Shown here piece after piece: positions 8,577 to 21,071 of a DNA stretch of 64,000 nucleotides (position 1 is the first letter of the stretch; every line of letters starts with the position of its first letter). A model generated the notes under the pieces. It had not been told where the DNA came from and did no database searches. It saw only the letters and a list, made by a program, of their open reading frames with translations. The position numbers were made by a program, and so were the translations under genes. The stretch is from Magnetospirillum sp902729445 (GTDB lineage: Bacteria > Pseudomonadota > Alphaproteobacteria > Rhodospirillales > Magnetospirillaceae), in the NCBI RefSeq assembly GCF_902729445.1, contig NZ_CACVCE010000001.1, positions 259,313 through 323,312 on the forward strand, given 5' to 3'.

Positions 8577-9287
8577 TCAATAAGACCGCATCAGGCCGAC
8601 CAGGCGGCCCTGGACCCGCACGCGATCGGGCGGGAAGATGCGGGTTTCGTACTTCTTGTTGGCCGGTTCCAGCGCGATCGAGGCGCCCTTGCGGCGCAGT
8701 CGCTTCAAGGTCACTTCCTCGCCATCGACCAGGGCGACGACGATGGTGCCGGCCTCGGCGCTGTCGCAGCGGCGGATCAGCACGGTGTCGCCGTCGAAGA
8801 TGCCGGCGTCGATCATCGAATCGCCCTCGACCGACAAGGCGTAATGTTCGCCCCCGCCCAACAAGGCGGCCGGCACCTCGACGGTCGAGGAATGGTCGCG
8901 CAGGGCCTCGATCGGCGTGCCGGCGGCGATCTTGCCGTAAAGCGGCAGCGACACCGCGTCGGCGGCCGACGCGACCATGGCGGCGCCGGCCAGCGCGGTC
9001 TGGCTGAAATCACCCTTGATGACGTTGGGCGAGAAGCGCGGCGACGGCGCCGGCAGCGGCTGATCGCCCTGGTTCTCGGGCAGCTTCACCACTTCCAGCG
9101 CGCGGGCGCGGTGGGCCAGGCGGCGGATGAAGCCGCGTTCCTCGAGCCCGGTGATCAGACGGTGGATGCCCGATTTCGACTTGAGGTCCAGCGCTTCCTT
9201 CATTTCGTCGAAGGACGGCGAGATGCCCGAGGCCCGCAGGCGCTCGTCGATAAACATCAGCAATTCGTACTGTTTGCGGGTCAGCAT
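8577..9287 (-). CDS. lexA: LexA SOS repressor
   Basis: A 236-residue repressor of the DNA-damage response. The N-terminal winged helix starts MLTRKQYELLMFIDERL and contains the recognition region SFDEMKEALDLKSKSGIHRL. The C-terminal S24 peptidase domain has the Ala-Gly self-cleavage site (KIAAGTP), the catalytic serine in EGDSMIDAG and the catalytic lysine in VTLKRLRR. RecA-stimulated autocleavage inactivates it. Position after moeA is common in alphaproteobacteria. A candidate LexA box lies 36-50 bp upstream, which fits autoregulation. Confidence 0.97.
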   Translation of the reverse strand: MLTRKQYELLMFIDERLRASGISPSFDEMKEALDLKSKSGIHRLITGLEERGFIRRLAHRARALEVVKLPENQGDQPLPAPSPRFSPNVIKGDFSQTALAGAAMVASAADAVSLPLYGKIAAGTPIEALRDHSSTVEVPAALLGGGEHYALSVEGDSMIDAGIFDGDTVLIRRCDSAEAGTIVVALVDGEEVTLKRLRRKGASIALEPANKKYETRIFPPDRVRVQGRLVGLMRSY

Positions 9288-9322
9288 CGCCGATCACTCC
9301 CACCTGGACCGCACAGAAAGCG

Positions 9323-9351
9323 GAACAAAGCCAAAACTGTTGGCTTTGTTC
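9323..9351 (-). promoter_or_regulatory. lexA upstream 12-bp inverted repeat with a near-consensus LexA box
   Basis: Between moeA and lexA, GAACAAAGCCAA (9323-9334) is exactly complementary to 9340-9351, with a 5-nt spacer. On the minus strand 9323-9337 reads GTTTTGGCTTTGTTC, one mismatch from the alphaproteobacterial LexA box GTTC-N7-GTTC. The site lies just upstream of the lexA start, where an autoregulatory operator is expected. No T-run follows the dyad, so a terminator is less likely. Confidence 0.55.
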
Positions 9352-9391
9352 TATGCCTGTTCCCGGTGGGCGTCAAGCAAAGAATTCAGGC

Positions 9392-10594
9392 TTATGTCCC
9401 GTCCGGCAGCGGCATGACCAGGACCGGGTCGCCGTCCTTGCCTTCGGGGGCGTGGGGCGGGCGGATCAGCAGGCAGCCGGCGGCGGCCAGGCCCGAGACA
9501 ACCGCCGAATCCTGGCGGGGGAAGGGGGTGGCGACCAGGCTGCCGTCGGGTCGGCGTTCCAGGCTGGCGCGCTGATAATCCTGGCGGCCGTCATTGGCCT
9601 TGACCGGGCCGCCCAGGCGAGCGGCGACCGGCGGCACCACCGGGGTCAGACCCTGCAGGGCGCGCAGCATCGGCAACAGGAAGACATAGGCGCACACCAT
9701 GGCCGAGACCGGATTGCCCGGTAGGCCCAGCACCGGCACATGCTTCAATTTTCCGTACATCAGCGGCTTGCCGGGGCGGATGGCGATTTTCCAGAAATCC
9801 AGCTCCAGCCCCTGTTCGGCCAGCACGTCCTGAACCAGATCGTAATCGCCGACCGAGGCACCACCCGAGGTGACCAGAAGGTCGCAGCCGGCGGCGGCCT
9901 TGATCATCGCCGACAGCGAGTTGCGGCTGTCCTTGGCGATGCCCAACTGCACCGGTTCGCCGCCGGCCTGGGCGATCATGGCGGCCAGGGCCGGCCCGTT
10001 GGACGACACGATTTGGGCGGGGCCGACCGGATCGCCGGGCATCACGATTTCGTCGCCGGTGGACAAGATGGCGATGCGCGGCCGGCGGCGCACCGTCAGC
10101 CATGGCAGGTTCATCGCCGCCGCCAGGCCGATCTGGCGCGGCCCCAGCAGGGTTCCGGCCTTCAGCAGGCATTCGCCCACCGAGAAATCGGCCCCTTGCG
10201 GGCGGACATGGCGGCCGGCGGCCTGGGTGGTGGTGATGATGACGATATCGGCCTCGCGGCTGGTGTCTTCCTGCATCACCACCGAGCAGGCGCCCTTGGC
10301 CATCGGCGCACCGGTGAAGATGCGCACCGCCTGGCCGGGGCCGACAATGCCGGTGAACGGATGGCCGGCGCCGGATTCGCCGATCACCGTCAGCCGGCTG
10401 CCCGGCTGGGCGATGTCTTCGGCCCGCACCGCATAGCCGTCCATGGCCGAGACGTCCGAGGGCGGATGGGCCAGGCGGGCGCACGCATCCTCGGCCAGCA
10501 CGCGGCCCAGGGCGGCGGGCAGGGCCACGACTTCCGTCGCGGTCGGCGCCAGGCCGGCCAGCACCCGTTCCAGGGCGACATCGACGGTGATCAT
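9392..10594 (-). CDS. moeA: Molybdopterin molybdenumtransferase MoeA
   Basis: A 400-residue enzyme that inserts molybdate into adenylylated molybdopterin in cofactor synthesis. Family signatures are present: PPSDVSAMDGYAVRA near the N-terminus, FTGAPMAKGA, ILSTGDEIV, the MPT-binding TSGGASVGDYD and the RPGKPLMYG and GLPGNPVSA motifs. A longer frame runs to 10765, but that part is a shadow of moaC. The ATG at 10594 overlaps the moaC stop (ATGA) and gives the usual length. It is translated with moaC and precedes lexA. Confidence 0.96.
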   Translation of the reverse strand: MITVDVALERVLAGLAPTATEVVALPAALGRVLAEDACARLAHPPSDVSAMDGYAVRAEDIAQPGSRLTVIGESGAGHPFTGIVGPGQAVRIFTGAPMAKGACSVVMQEDTSREADIVIITTTQAAGRHVRPQGADFSVGECLLKAGTLLGPRQIGLAAAMNLPWLTVRRRPRIAILSTGDEIVMPGDPVGPAQIVSSNGPALAAMIAQAGGEPVQLGIAKDSRNSLSAMIKAAAGCDLLVTSGGASVGDYDLVQDVLAEQGLELDFWKIAIRPGKPLMYGKLKHVPVLGLPGNPVSAMVCAYVFLLPMLRALQGLTPVVPPVAARLGGPVKANDGRQDYQRASLERRPDGSLVATPFPRQDSAVVSGLAAAGCLLIRPPHAPEGKDGDPVLVMPLPDGT

Positions 10595-11073
10595 GGGCTG
10601 GCCTCCCAGGTGCCGGACTTGCCGCCGGACTTGTGGATCAATCGGATGTTGGTGATGCGAAGCCCTTTGTCGACCGCCTTGACCATGTCGTAGACGGTCA
10701 AGGCCGCCACCGACACGGCGGTCAGCGCTTCCATCTCGACGCCGGTGCGGCCCTTCAGCTTGCACAAGGCCTCGATCAGCACGGCGTTGTTTTCAGGGTC
10801 CAGCGCCAGTTCGACCTTGACCGAGGTCAGGGCCAGCGGGTGGCACAGCGGAATCAGATCGGGCGCGCGCTTGGCCCCCATGATGCCAGCCAATTGGGCC
10901 ACCGCCAGCACGTCGCCCTTCTTCAGGCCGCGGGACTGGATCAAGGCCATGGTGGCCGGCGCCATCAGCACGGTGCCCTGGGCGATGGCGACGCGTTCGG
11001 TCTCGTCCTTGGCCGAGACATCGACCATCACCGCGTTGCCGGCCCCGTCGAAATGGGTGAGCTCGGAACTCAC
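10591..11073 (-). CDS. moaC: Cyclic pyranopterin monophosphate synthase MoaC
   Basis: A 160-residue enzyme for the second part of the first step of molybdenum cofactor synthesis, making cyclic pyranopterin monophosphate after MoaA. The hallmark DLIPLCHPLAL and the catalytic GRTGVEMEALTAVSVAAL region are intact. MoaA is not in the window. The ATG overlaps the trpC stop by four bases, and moeA overlaps its own stop, so trpC-moaC-moeA are tightly coupled. Confidence 0.97.
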   Translation of the reverse strand: MSSELTHFDGAGNAVMVDVSAKDETERVAIAQGTVLMAPATMALIQSRGLKKGDVLAVAQLAGIMGAKRAPDLIPLCHPLALTSVKVELALDPENNAVLIEALCKLKGRTGVEMEALTAVSVAALTVYDMVKAVDKGLRITNIRLIHKSGGKSGTWEASP

Positions 11074-11870
11074 GTTTTGGCGCCGGCCAACAGGACGCGG
11101 GTGGCCATCTCGACGTCGGGGCGCTTCATCAGCGCCTCGCCGATCAGGAAGCGCTTGGCGCCGGCGGCAACCATGCGCTTGATGTCGACGGGGCTGTCGA
11201 TGCCGCTTTCGCAGACGATCTGACGGTCGGCCGGCACCAGCGGGGCCAGGCGCTCGGTGGTGGCCAGGTCGGTCTTCATGATGCGCAGGTCGCGGTTGTT
11301 GATGCCGATCAGCGGCGATTTCAGCTTCAAGGCGCGGTCCAGCTCGGCCTCGTCATGGACCTCGATCAGCACGTCCATGCCATAGCCCAGGGCGATGTCT
11401 TCAAGGGACGCCAGGTCGGCATCGGGCAGGGCGCCGACGATCAGCAAGATGCAGTCGGCCCCCAGGGCGCGGGCCTCGACCACCTGATAGGGATCGACCA
11501 TGAAATCCTTGCGGATCACCGGCAGATCGCAGTTCGACCGCGCCTCGCCCAGATCGGCGTCCGAGCCCTGGAAGAATTTCTGGTCGGTCAGCACCGACAG
11601 GCAGGTGGCGCCGCCGCGCTGATAGGCGCGGGCCAATTGCGACGGCTTGAAATCCTTGCGGATCACCCCGGCCGACGGCGACGCCTTTTTGATTTCGGCG
11701 ATCAATCCGATGCCGCCGGCTTCGACCTTGGCGGTCAGCGCCTTGGCGAAACCGCGCGGCGGGGCCTGGTCCTGGGCGCGCTTCAACAGTTCCTGGATCG
11801 GCCGGCGGCTTTTCTGCTCGGTGACCTGCTTGCGCTTCTCGTCGCAGATGCGGTCAAGGACGGTGGACAT
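11070..11870 (-). CDS. trpC: Indole-3-glycerol phosphate synthase TrpC
   Basis: A 266-residue (beta/alpha)8 enzyme that closes the ring of carboxyphenylaminodeoxyribulose phosphate to indole-3-glycerol phosphate in tryptophan synthesis. Seen: the start MSTVLDRICDEKR, AEIKKASPSAG with the catalytic lysine, VIRKDFMVDPYQ, LIGINNRDL and VCESGI. A longer frame overlapping trpD is open upstream but is a shadow; the ATG at 11870 lies 2 bp after the trpD stop. TrpF is not fused here, unlike in enterics. Confidence 0.97.
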   Translation of the reverse strand: MSTVLDRICDEKRKQVTEQKSRRPIQELLKRAQDQAPPRGFAKALTAKVEAGGIGLIAEIKKASPSAGVIRKDFKPSQLARAYQRGGATCLSVLTDQKFFQGSDADLGEARSNCDLPVIRKDFMVDPYQVVEARALGADCILLIVGALPDADLASLEDIALGYGMDVLIEVHDEAELDRALKLKSPLIGINNRDLRIMKTDLATTERLAPLVPADRQIVCESGIDSPVDIKRMVAAGAKRFLIGEALMKRPDVEMATRVLLAGAKT

Positions 11871-11872
11871 GA

Positions 11873-12924
<1,052 letters not shown>

Positions 12925-12925
<1 letters not shown>

Positions 12926-13515
12926 CAGGCGGCGTTCCCTTGGGCTTTGCGGCAAAGCGCGATGAAGTTTCGCAGCATGGCGTGGCCATGCTCGGTCTCG
13001 ATGCTTTCGGGGTGGAACTGCACCCCCCAGGCGGCGATGTCGTTGTGCGCCAGCCCCATGATCAGCCCATCCTCGGTCCAGGCCGAGACGTGCAGGCAAT
13101 TGGGCAGCGAGGCGCGCTCGACCACCAGCGAATGGTAGCGGGTCGCCCGGAACGGCGAGGGCAATCCCTCGAAGATGCCGGTGCCGTCATGGTGGATGGT
13201 ATCGACCTTGCCGTGCATCGGCTCGGGGGCGCGCACGACGCGGCCGCCGAAGGCCTGGCCCATGGATTGCTCGCCCAGGCAGACGCCGAACATCGGCACC
13301 TTCCCGGCGGCGGCCTTGATCAGGTCCAGGCAGATGCCGGCGCGGTCGGGATCGCACGGCCCGGGCGAGATGACGATGCCTTCCGGCCCCATCGCCAGCG
13401 CCTGCTCGACGGTCAGCGCGTCGTTGCGCCGCACCTCGACCTCGACACCCAGTTCGCCCAGATAGTGCCAAAGGTTGTAGGTGAAGCTGTCGTAATTATC
13501 GATCAGAAGGAACAA
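12925..13515 (-). CDS. trpG: Anthranilate synthase glutamine amidotransferase TrpG
   Basis: A 196-residue class-I glutamine amidotransferase that supplies ammonia to TrpE. The oxyanion motif SPGPCDPDRAG, the nucleophile cysteine in FGVCLGEQ and the catalytic HPES are intact. The protein starts at TTG 13515 (then FLLIDNYDSFTYN); the open frame continues to 13563 but the extra residues do not fit the family. Its partner trpE lies about 24 kb away at 37.7 kb on the same strand, so trpG must have its own promoter in 13516-13640. I see no obvious leader peptide rich in Trp codons there. Confidence 0.95.
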
Positions 13516-13664
13516 GTCTGCACCTAACCGTTTGAATCGGCGACATTCGCCTGCTCGCCCCACCCAGGATGGTCCAGGGGCGCCGGGCGAAGCGGGACGA
13601 CCGGGATATTAGGCTGGTGCGATTTTCATCGCAACCGGCGGATTCGGTGCAAGCATTCGCATGC

Positions 13665-13688
13665 GGGGCGGCCGGCTTCGGCCGCCCC
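13665..13688 (-). terminator. Strong GC hairpin after the giant adhesin gene
   Basis: Ten perfectly paired bases (GGGGCGGCCG with CGGCCGCCCC) enclose a 4-nt loop only 9 bp past the stop of the giant gene. There is no clear run of T on the minus-strand side, so termination efficiency is uncertain. It separates the secretion operon from trpG. Confidence 0.55.
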
Positions 13689-13696
13689 GACTATTT

Positions 13697-16600
13697 CTAT
13701 GCCCCCAGCTTTTCCAGGTGGTTGAACGCCACCGTGTGGTGATCCTCGAACTCGATCCGGCCCGAGGCGTCGCCGTTGAACACCAGATCGCCATTGGCGT
13801 CGATGGAAGCCGGCCCCGAGCCGGGATCGAGATGAACGACGAAATCCTGGTCGCTGGCCGAGGTGCCGGTGACGATGGTCGGATCGTTCTGATCGACCTG
13901 CAGCAGCCAGTCGCCGGCACCGCCGTCGCCATGGCGGACCGTCAGCATGTCCAGGCCGGCCGATCCGTTGAAGGTGGCGCCGCCATCCTCGGGGCTGATG
14001 AACAAGGAATCGCCGTTGATCACCCCGCCGGTCGAGTTCCAGCGGATGTCGCCCAGGGCGTCGCCTTGCAGGGCGATGGGGTCGGTGGCGCCGTTGGCCC
14101 CGATCGAGGCGGTGGTCTGGACGCTGTCCTGGGCACCGCTTTCATCGAACACGGTGACGCTGAAGGTCCGCGCCCCGGGATCGATGGTGCCGGTGTCGTT
14201 GGTCAACACCACCTTGGCGGCGATGGCGCCGTAATCGGCATAGGTGCCGGCGCCCGAGAACACCAGCGCATGGTTGGCGCCGTCATAGGCGACGGTGATG
14301 CCGGTCCCTTCGACCACCAGCGAGCCCTGGGCGTTGAAGCCCAGATCCAGGCCCGACACCCCCAGGCTGTCGCCCATCTCCCAGCCGCCGGAAATCTTGA
14401 CAGTCATGCCGCTGAGCGCAGTGCCATCGACGTCGGTGACCTGAATGGTGTCCGGCCCGGGCAGCACATGGATCGGGTTGGTCGTGGCGGTGCCGCTGAT
14501 CCCTTGGGCGACGGTGAACAGCGACACATCGGGGGCGTCGTTGACGGCGTCGAAGTGGACCGTCAACTGGCTGCTGGCCGATTGCTCGGTGGCGGCCTCG
14601 GTGGCGGTGGCGGTGATGGTCAGCACCGCGTCGCCCGACCAGTTGGTGGGCGGGATCATCTTCAGGCCGGCGATGTCGGCGGCGTCGATGATCCACTTGC
14701 CGCCTGAGGATTCGACGATCTGGGTGCCATCCACGGCCAGGAACTTGGTGCCGGCCGGTGCTCCGGTGATGGTCACCGCCAGGGTTTCCGAACCGTCGGT
14801 GTCGGTCAGGGCGGCGGCGAAGGACAGCGCGGTGGCGGTGTCTTCCAGCCCCGAGGCCTGGTTGCCGGCGGTTGCCGGCGTCAGATCGGTGATGGTCACG
14901 GTGGGCAGGTCGGCCACCCCGGTCAGCATCACCGCGAAGGACTTGGTCACGCTGGTCGCGGTCGAGGCATCGTCGGTCGAGGTGGCATAGGCCGTCATGG
15001 TCCACGACCCCGAGGCGTTCAGCGGCCCCTTGAAATGCAGGTGGGCGAGGTCGGCGGATTCGATCTTCCATATTCCGGCCGAAACCTGGGTGCCGACCGC
15101 ATGGCCGGCGCCGTCGGTGAAGGTGGCGCCCACCGGCACGTTGCCGATGGTCACCGACAGGCCTTCCGACAGGTCGATCAATTGGGCGTTGAGGTTGAGC
15201 GCCAGCTCGACATCCTCGGAGCCCGAGGCGGCCTGCGGATCGATGGTCGGCTGGTCGGCGACACCGTTGACGGTGACGGTGAAAGAGCCCGAGGCCGAGG
15301 CGATCTCGTTCTTCACCCCGTTCTCCGAGGTATAGGCGGTGACCGTCAAATTCCAGTCGGACGAATCGTCCTGGCCGGGCAGGAAGCTGACCCCGGTCAG
15401 CTTGGCGACCCAGCCGTGGGTCGGGTCGTTGACCAGGCTGATATTGGCGCCCTTGACCGTCCAGGTGCCGTCATTGTTATTGAAGGCGCCCTGGATCAGC
15501 GCGCCGGCCGGCACATTGCCGATGACCACCGAGATGCCTTCCGAGCCATAGGTGTTGGCCCCCACCAGATCCTTGCCGTCCATCATGACGTCCAGGGCGA
15601 TGGCGGTATCCTCGTTGCCGCTGACCGCGTTGGCATGGACGATGGGCGCGTCGGCGTCGGCCTGGACCGAGAAGCTGAGCGCGCCGGTGGCGGTGGCAGC
15701 CGTTGCCCCCTGGTCCGACACGGTGATCGAGAAGGCGAGCGACACCTGGCCCGAATATTGGGCCGGCGGCCGGAACGACAGGCCGGTCAGGCTGCTCGAG
15801 CCGTTGGCGGCGAAGTCGGCGACATTGACCTGATAGGTGTTGGCAGACACCGGAATCAGCGGGGTGCCGCTGGCATCGACCAACTGGCCGGCGCCGCCGG
15901 TCAGCCGGATGGTCAGCACGCCATCGACCAGGGATTCCGAGTAATCGGCATCCAGTTCGGCCAGCGAGATCGACAGCGGGATGTCGCCCATGTCCTCGAT
16001 GATGGCGCCGCCGCCATTGGCCGACAGCGCGAACGAGGCACCGTCGGTGACCGGGCTGACCGCCACCGGCAGGGCGGCGGTTTCGGTGACGGCGTAAAGC
16101 CCGTCCTTGATGGCCACCGCCCGCAGGCCGATCGCCATGGTCCCTGAGAAATCGTCGGGCGGGGTGATCGACAGCGAGGCGGCCGATCCGGCCGGCACCA
16201 CCCAGTCGCCGGTCAGGAAGTTGTAATAGCCGCCCGACACCGAAGCGCCGGCCGGAACGTCGGTGACCACCAGGCCGCTGATCGTCTCGGTGGCCGGATT
16301 GTCGGCGGTCACGGTCAGGCCGCCCAGAGTGAAGGCGGTATCCTCGGGGGTGGCCAGGGAGCCTGCGATGTCGGGGGCGCCGATGGTGGCCGGGGGCGTG
16401 GTCGGCCACGGGCCGTTGCCGGGATGGGTGCCGTCGGCGGCGACCGTCAGCGTCACCGCCACCGGGCCGAAGCGGTCGGTATCGACATGGCCCTCGGAAT
16501 CGGTGTCCTTGACCACCGCATAGAAGTTCAAGGTCGCGGTGCCGGTATAGTTGGTGCTGAGTGTGGGCGGGAAGGTGCCGGCGCTGGCCGGCAGGATCCA

Positions 16601-19600
16601 GGTTCCCTCGCCGGCATTGATGCCGTAGGACAGCACCATGCCCTGCGGGACGCCGGTGACCATGAAATAGCTGGCCGCTTCCGACAGATCGTCGTCATTC
16701 AGGCCGAAGGTCAGGTTGGCGCCGGTATCGGCGGCCAGATCGACCACCTCGCCGGGATAGGCCGAGATGGTGCTGTCATCCACCGTGAAGGTCGGCTGAT
16801 CGACATCGGGCGAGATCGCCACCTTGCCGTTGACCACCCGCGTCGCGGTCGAGCCGTCGATATCGGTCGCCGTCACCGTCAGCTTGATGGGGATGTCGTT
16901 GGACCAGTCGGCCGGCACGCCGTACAGCTTCATCGCCGACAGGCTGCCGGAATCGTTGGCCAGGCCGTTGGCGGTATTGTCGGTGAAATGGCTGGCCAGG
17001 TTCAACTGGCCGGCACCGGGGGTTTCCGACAGGCTGATGGTGATGTGGCCGTTGATCGCGGTATAGGTCTGGCCGCCGAAGGTCAGCGACACGCCGTTCG
17101 GATCGATGCCGCCCAGCAGGCTGGTGTCGAGGTCGATGACCAGGGCGCTGACATGCTCGACGCCGCCGGTGGTGTCGGCGACCGAGGCCGAGACGTTGAT
17201 GGCGATGCCGTTGTCGGTGGCCCCCGAGCGCCACGAATCCTCGGCGACCGATGCGCCGATCGAGCCGTTCGGAATGTCGGCATCGGCATCGACCGCCACC
17301 CGCAGCGTCCGCTCCTGGCCCAGCGAATGGCCATCATCCTCGGTGGTGATCAGGTCCAGCTTGACGTCGAAGGTCCCGGCATAATTGGAAGGCGCGCGGA
17401 AACGCACGTCGCCCAGATGGCTGGGATCGACCGACCATTTGTCGGCGCCGATATATTTCAGGTAGGACTCGCCGCCATTGGCCATCTCGATCGAGATGTC
17501 GGCCGGCACGTTCTTGATGACGATGGACAGCGTTTCGGAATTGTCGATGTCCAGCGTGCCGTAATCGCCGAAGCCGGGATCGATCAGCGCCCCCGAGCCC
17601 GAGCCCGAGGCGGTGCCGTGGGCGTCGGTGATCTTGTCCTCGATGCCGACGGCCGAAAGGATCTGGCGCCCGTTGGCATCCAGCACCGGCTGGCCGGCGC
17701 CGTTGGTCAACAGGTGCTCGGCCGGGATTTCCGGCCCGTCCGAGATGCCCTTGACGATGACCCGCAGGGTCTGAATGTTCTCGGCGATGTCGAGGTTCGA
17801 GCCCTCGGTCGAGCGCGCCGTGACGGTGATATTGCCATCGACGTTGGAATCGTGCTTGGGCACGAAATAGACGTTGCCGATCTGGGCGGGGGTCAGCATC
17901 CAGGTGGTGCCGTTGGCGTCGGCATAGGGCTGGTTGTTGCCGTCGAACGACACCAAGGTCCCGGCCAGGCCGCCGGCCGAGGTCTGCAAGGTGCCGCCGT
18001 CGGGCAGGTTCGAGATGAAATAGCTCAGGCTTTCCGAGCCGTCGGTGTCGGTCAGCGCCGCCTTGATCTCCAGCTTGACGCGGGCATCCTCGTCGACGCG
18101 GGCGTGGGACAATTGCAGGGTCGGGGTGTCGGCGTCGGCGTTCACCACCACCTGGAAGCTGACCTGGCTGGTCGCCTCGGCCACCGCCAACTGGCTGCCG
18201 GTGGCGGCTTCCAGCGTCCAGGCGTGGAACTCCATCTGCACGTTGGCCGCCGACAGATGATGGCTGTCGGCCGGCGCCGTCACCACCACCTGGTCCAGCT
18301 TGGCGGTATCGAGCTGCCACTTGCCGCCGCCCAGGCTGGTGGCGGCGCTATACTGGCCGGACCCGTTGACATAGCCGATCTCCCAGCCGTCATCGACGCT
18401 CCACAGTTCGGCCTTGGACAGGCTTTCCGAACCGTCCAGGTCGACCCGCAAAGCCGACAGATCCAGGTCGATGCGGGTGTCTTCGGTGCCGGTCACCACG
18501 CCGTTGACGGCGTTGCCGACCGCCACCACCGGGGCATCGGCCACCGCCTTGACCACCAGGGTCTGGTTGGGGGTGGTGTAGGTGTTCCGGGTGCCGCCGC
18601 TATCCTCGCTGGTGACGCGGATCTTGTAGATCAGGTCGGTGTCGGAATGCTCGACATTGTCGAACTTGACGCCGTCCAGGCGGAACTTGACCGGCACGCC
18701 GGCCACCGTCTGGGTGGTGGTCAGCGACGCCACCGGGAAGGAATAGACATAGTTGGTGCCGTCGTCGGTGAAGGACAGCGGCGTGCCGGCCGCGTCGGTC
18801 AACTGTCCGTGGGCGGTGGCCTTGGGGATCAGGATGTCCACCGTGCCGGCCAGATGCTCCGACCCGTCCTGGTCGTTCAGGGTGAATTGCGGGTTGAAGG
18901 CGATGGCCACATCCTCGTTGCCGGCCGACAGGGTGCCGACGGTGGTGCTGTCGGCCACCGGGGTCACCTTCAAGGTCAAGGTCATCGGGTCGGACACGGT
19001 CTCGGTCGCGCGGGTCAGGCCGGTGCCGGTCAGCGCCGAGGTGTTGGCGGCATAGTCGCCCTCGCGCGCCACGGTGCGGATGTCGAAATGGATGGTGTCG
19101 CCGTCGGTGGCGGAAGACCAGTTGGCCTTGCCGCCGACATAGACCTTGCCGGCGAAGACGTCGGCCGCCGACACCTCCCAATAGCCCGAGGCGGGCAGGG
19201 CGACGTACTCGCCGGTGGCGATGGTCGTATCCGGGCTGATGGCCAGGCGGGTGCCGGTCTCGGTCGGGTAGATGCGGAACAGGGTCAGGGTTTCCGATCC
19301 GTCCGCCGAAATCGCCGTGGCGGCGCTGGTGGCCAGGGCGCTGCCGGCCTCGCCCAGGGTGCCGCTGACCGGGTCGTAACCCGCCAGCACCGAGCGCAGT
19401 TGGAACATGGTATCTTCGTTGATGATCTGGGTGTCGGCATCGACCCGCACAGTGGGCTTGTCGGCATCGCCGAACACCGTGACGGTGGCGTTGGCGGTGG
19501 TCACCGCGATCTTGCCCGAGGCTGGCGTGCCGGCGGCGTTCTCGACCGCCACCGACTTGACGGTGATGGTGAAGTCGGCGTCGGAATCGGTGGGAAGGTT

Positions 19601-21071
19601 GGTGACCTTCAGGCCGGCCAGATCGCCGCTCGCCAGCTTCCAGGTGCCGGCGGGAATGATGGTGGTGCCGTCGGCCAGGGTCTCGTCGGCGGCCAGCAAG
19701 GTGCCGGCCGACAGGCTGGCCCCGGCGGGAATGCCGGAAACATAGATCGCGGCGATGGATTCCGAGCCGTCAGTGTCGGTCAGCGCGGTCGAGATGGAGA
19801 GCGCCGCCCACTTGTCCTCGACGCCAACGCCAGACACCGAAAGTGTGGGGGCGTCGGCCACCGGGTTGACCTTCAGGGTCAAGGTGGCGGGATCGCTGAC
19901 ATTCTCGGTCAGGCGCGAGAGGCCGGTGCCGGACAGCGACGACGTGTTGGCGGCAAAGTCGCTCTCGCGGACCACGGTGCGGACGTCGAAATGAATGGTG
20001 TCGCCATCGGTGGCGGCCGACCAATTGGCCTTGCCGCCGACATAGACCTTGCCGGCGAACACATCGGCCGACGAAACCTCCCAATAGCCGGACGCCGGCA
20101 GGGTCTGGTACTCGCCGGCCGAGATGGTCGAATCGGCGCTGATCGCCAGCCGGGTGCCGGTCTCGGTCGGATAGATGCGGAACAAGGTGACGGTTTCCGA
20201 GCCGTCGGCCGACACCGCGCTGGCGGCACTGGTGCCATAGGCGCTGCCGGTCTCGCCGGACTTGGCGGTGGCCGGGTCGTAGCCGGGCAGCACGCTGCGC
20301 AGCTGGAACATCGAATCTTCGTTGATGATTTGGGTGTCGGGATCGACCCAGGTCACCGGCTTGTCGGCGTCGGCGAAGATGGTGGCGTTGAAGGTCGAGG
20401 TGCTGATCGCCACCTTGGCGGCCACCTGGCCGTCGCTGGCCTGCTCGGTGGCCACCGAGCGCACGGTGATCTGGAAGTCGCTGTCGCTGTCGGTCGGTAG
20501 GTTGGCGATCTTCAGGCCGGACAGTTCGCCCGCATTCAGCTTCCACGAGCCGGCGGGAATGGTGCTGCCGTCGGCCAGAATCTCGCCGCCGGCCAGATAG
20601 GTGCCGGCCGACAAGGTGGTGCCGGGGGGCAGGCTGCTGACATAGACCGCCAGGGTCTCGGACCCGTCGGTATCGGCGAGCGCGGTGGTGATGTTGAGCG
20701 CCGCCCACTTGTCCTCGACGCCGACCGCCGAGGCCGACAGGGTCGGCGCGTCGGCCGCCGCCTTGATGGTGACGCTGATCGGCACCACGACGTCGGACGT
20801 ATCGGGGGCCACCGGATCGGTGATGGCGGTGGCGCGGTCGATGCCGCCGGAATCGGTGGCGGCATCGGCGTCGCGGTCGACGGCGACGGCGCGCAGATTC
20901 AGGGCGATGTCGGCATCGGCATTGGTGTCGGTCCAGCGCACCTTGACGTTGGCAAGGTTGCCGGTGACCTCGTAGCCGGTGTGGCTTTGGCCGTCCGAGC
21001 CGGTATAGGTGACCTGGGTGAAGGATCCGCCATTATCGACCCGGGCCAGTTCGGCCCCGGTCGGCAGATCC
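13697..21071 (-). CDS. Giant cadherin-like repeat protein (type I secretion substrate), C-terminal part
   Basis: This is the downstream part of one gene whose upstream part is at 21073-24924. The frames differ only because of the duplicated 397 bp and the N at 21072; deleting 398 bp joins them into about 3,609 residues. The protein is a chain of Ig/cadherin-like domains, each about 100 residues with a core such as DTDGSETLAV, then LPAGA..., WKL..., TVRSVATE. Two units of about 300 residues (18.9-20.7 kb) are nearly identical. Acidic Ca-binding-type loops (TDTDGSE) recur throughout. There are no GGxGxD nonapeptide arrays; only one weak GSAGLDML lies near the end. The C-terminus (RIEFEDHHTVAFNHLEKLGA) resembles a type I secretion signal. 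A surface adhesin or matrix protein is inferred. Confidence 0.85.
18930..20724 (-). repeat. Two tandem repeats of about 900 bp inside the giant gene
   Basis: The module starting VEDKWAALNITTAL (from about 20724) is repeated from about 19827 (VEDKWAALSISTAL). Matching anchors are 897 to 903 bp apart, so a few codons have been gained or lost. Long stretches such as TQIINED, LFRIYPTETGTRLAIS and ASGYWEVS are shared. This is true internal duplication with divergence, unlike the exact copy around 21072. Confidence 0.85.

Noticed and set aside
13516..13664. Tryptophan attenuator upstream of trpG
   Set aside because: No short frame with tandem Trp codons and no alternative hairpins with a T-run were seen.
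16424..20500. Very long plus-strand open frame opposite the giant adhesin gene (and similar ones at 21379-26580 and 2378-5959)
   Set aside because: The translations are Gly/Arg/Asp/His-rich with no domains and run antisense to well-supported genes; such frames are common in GC-rich DNA.
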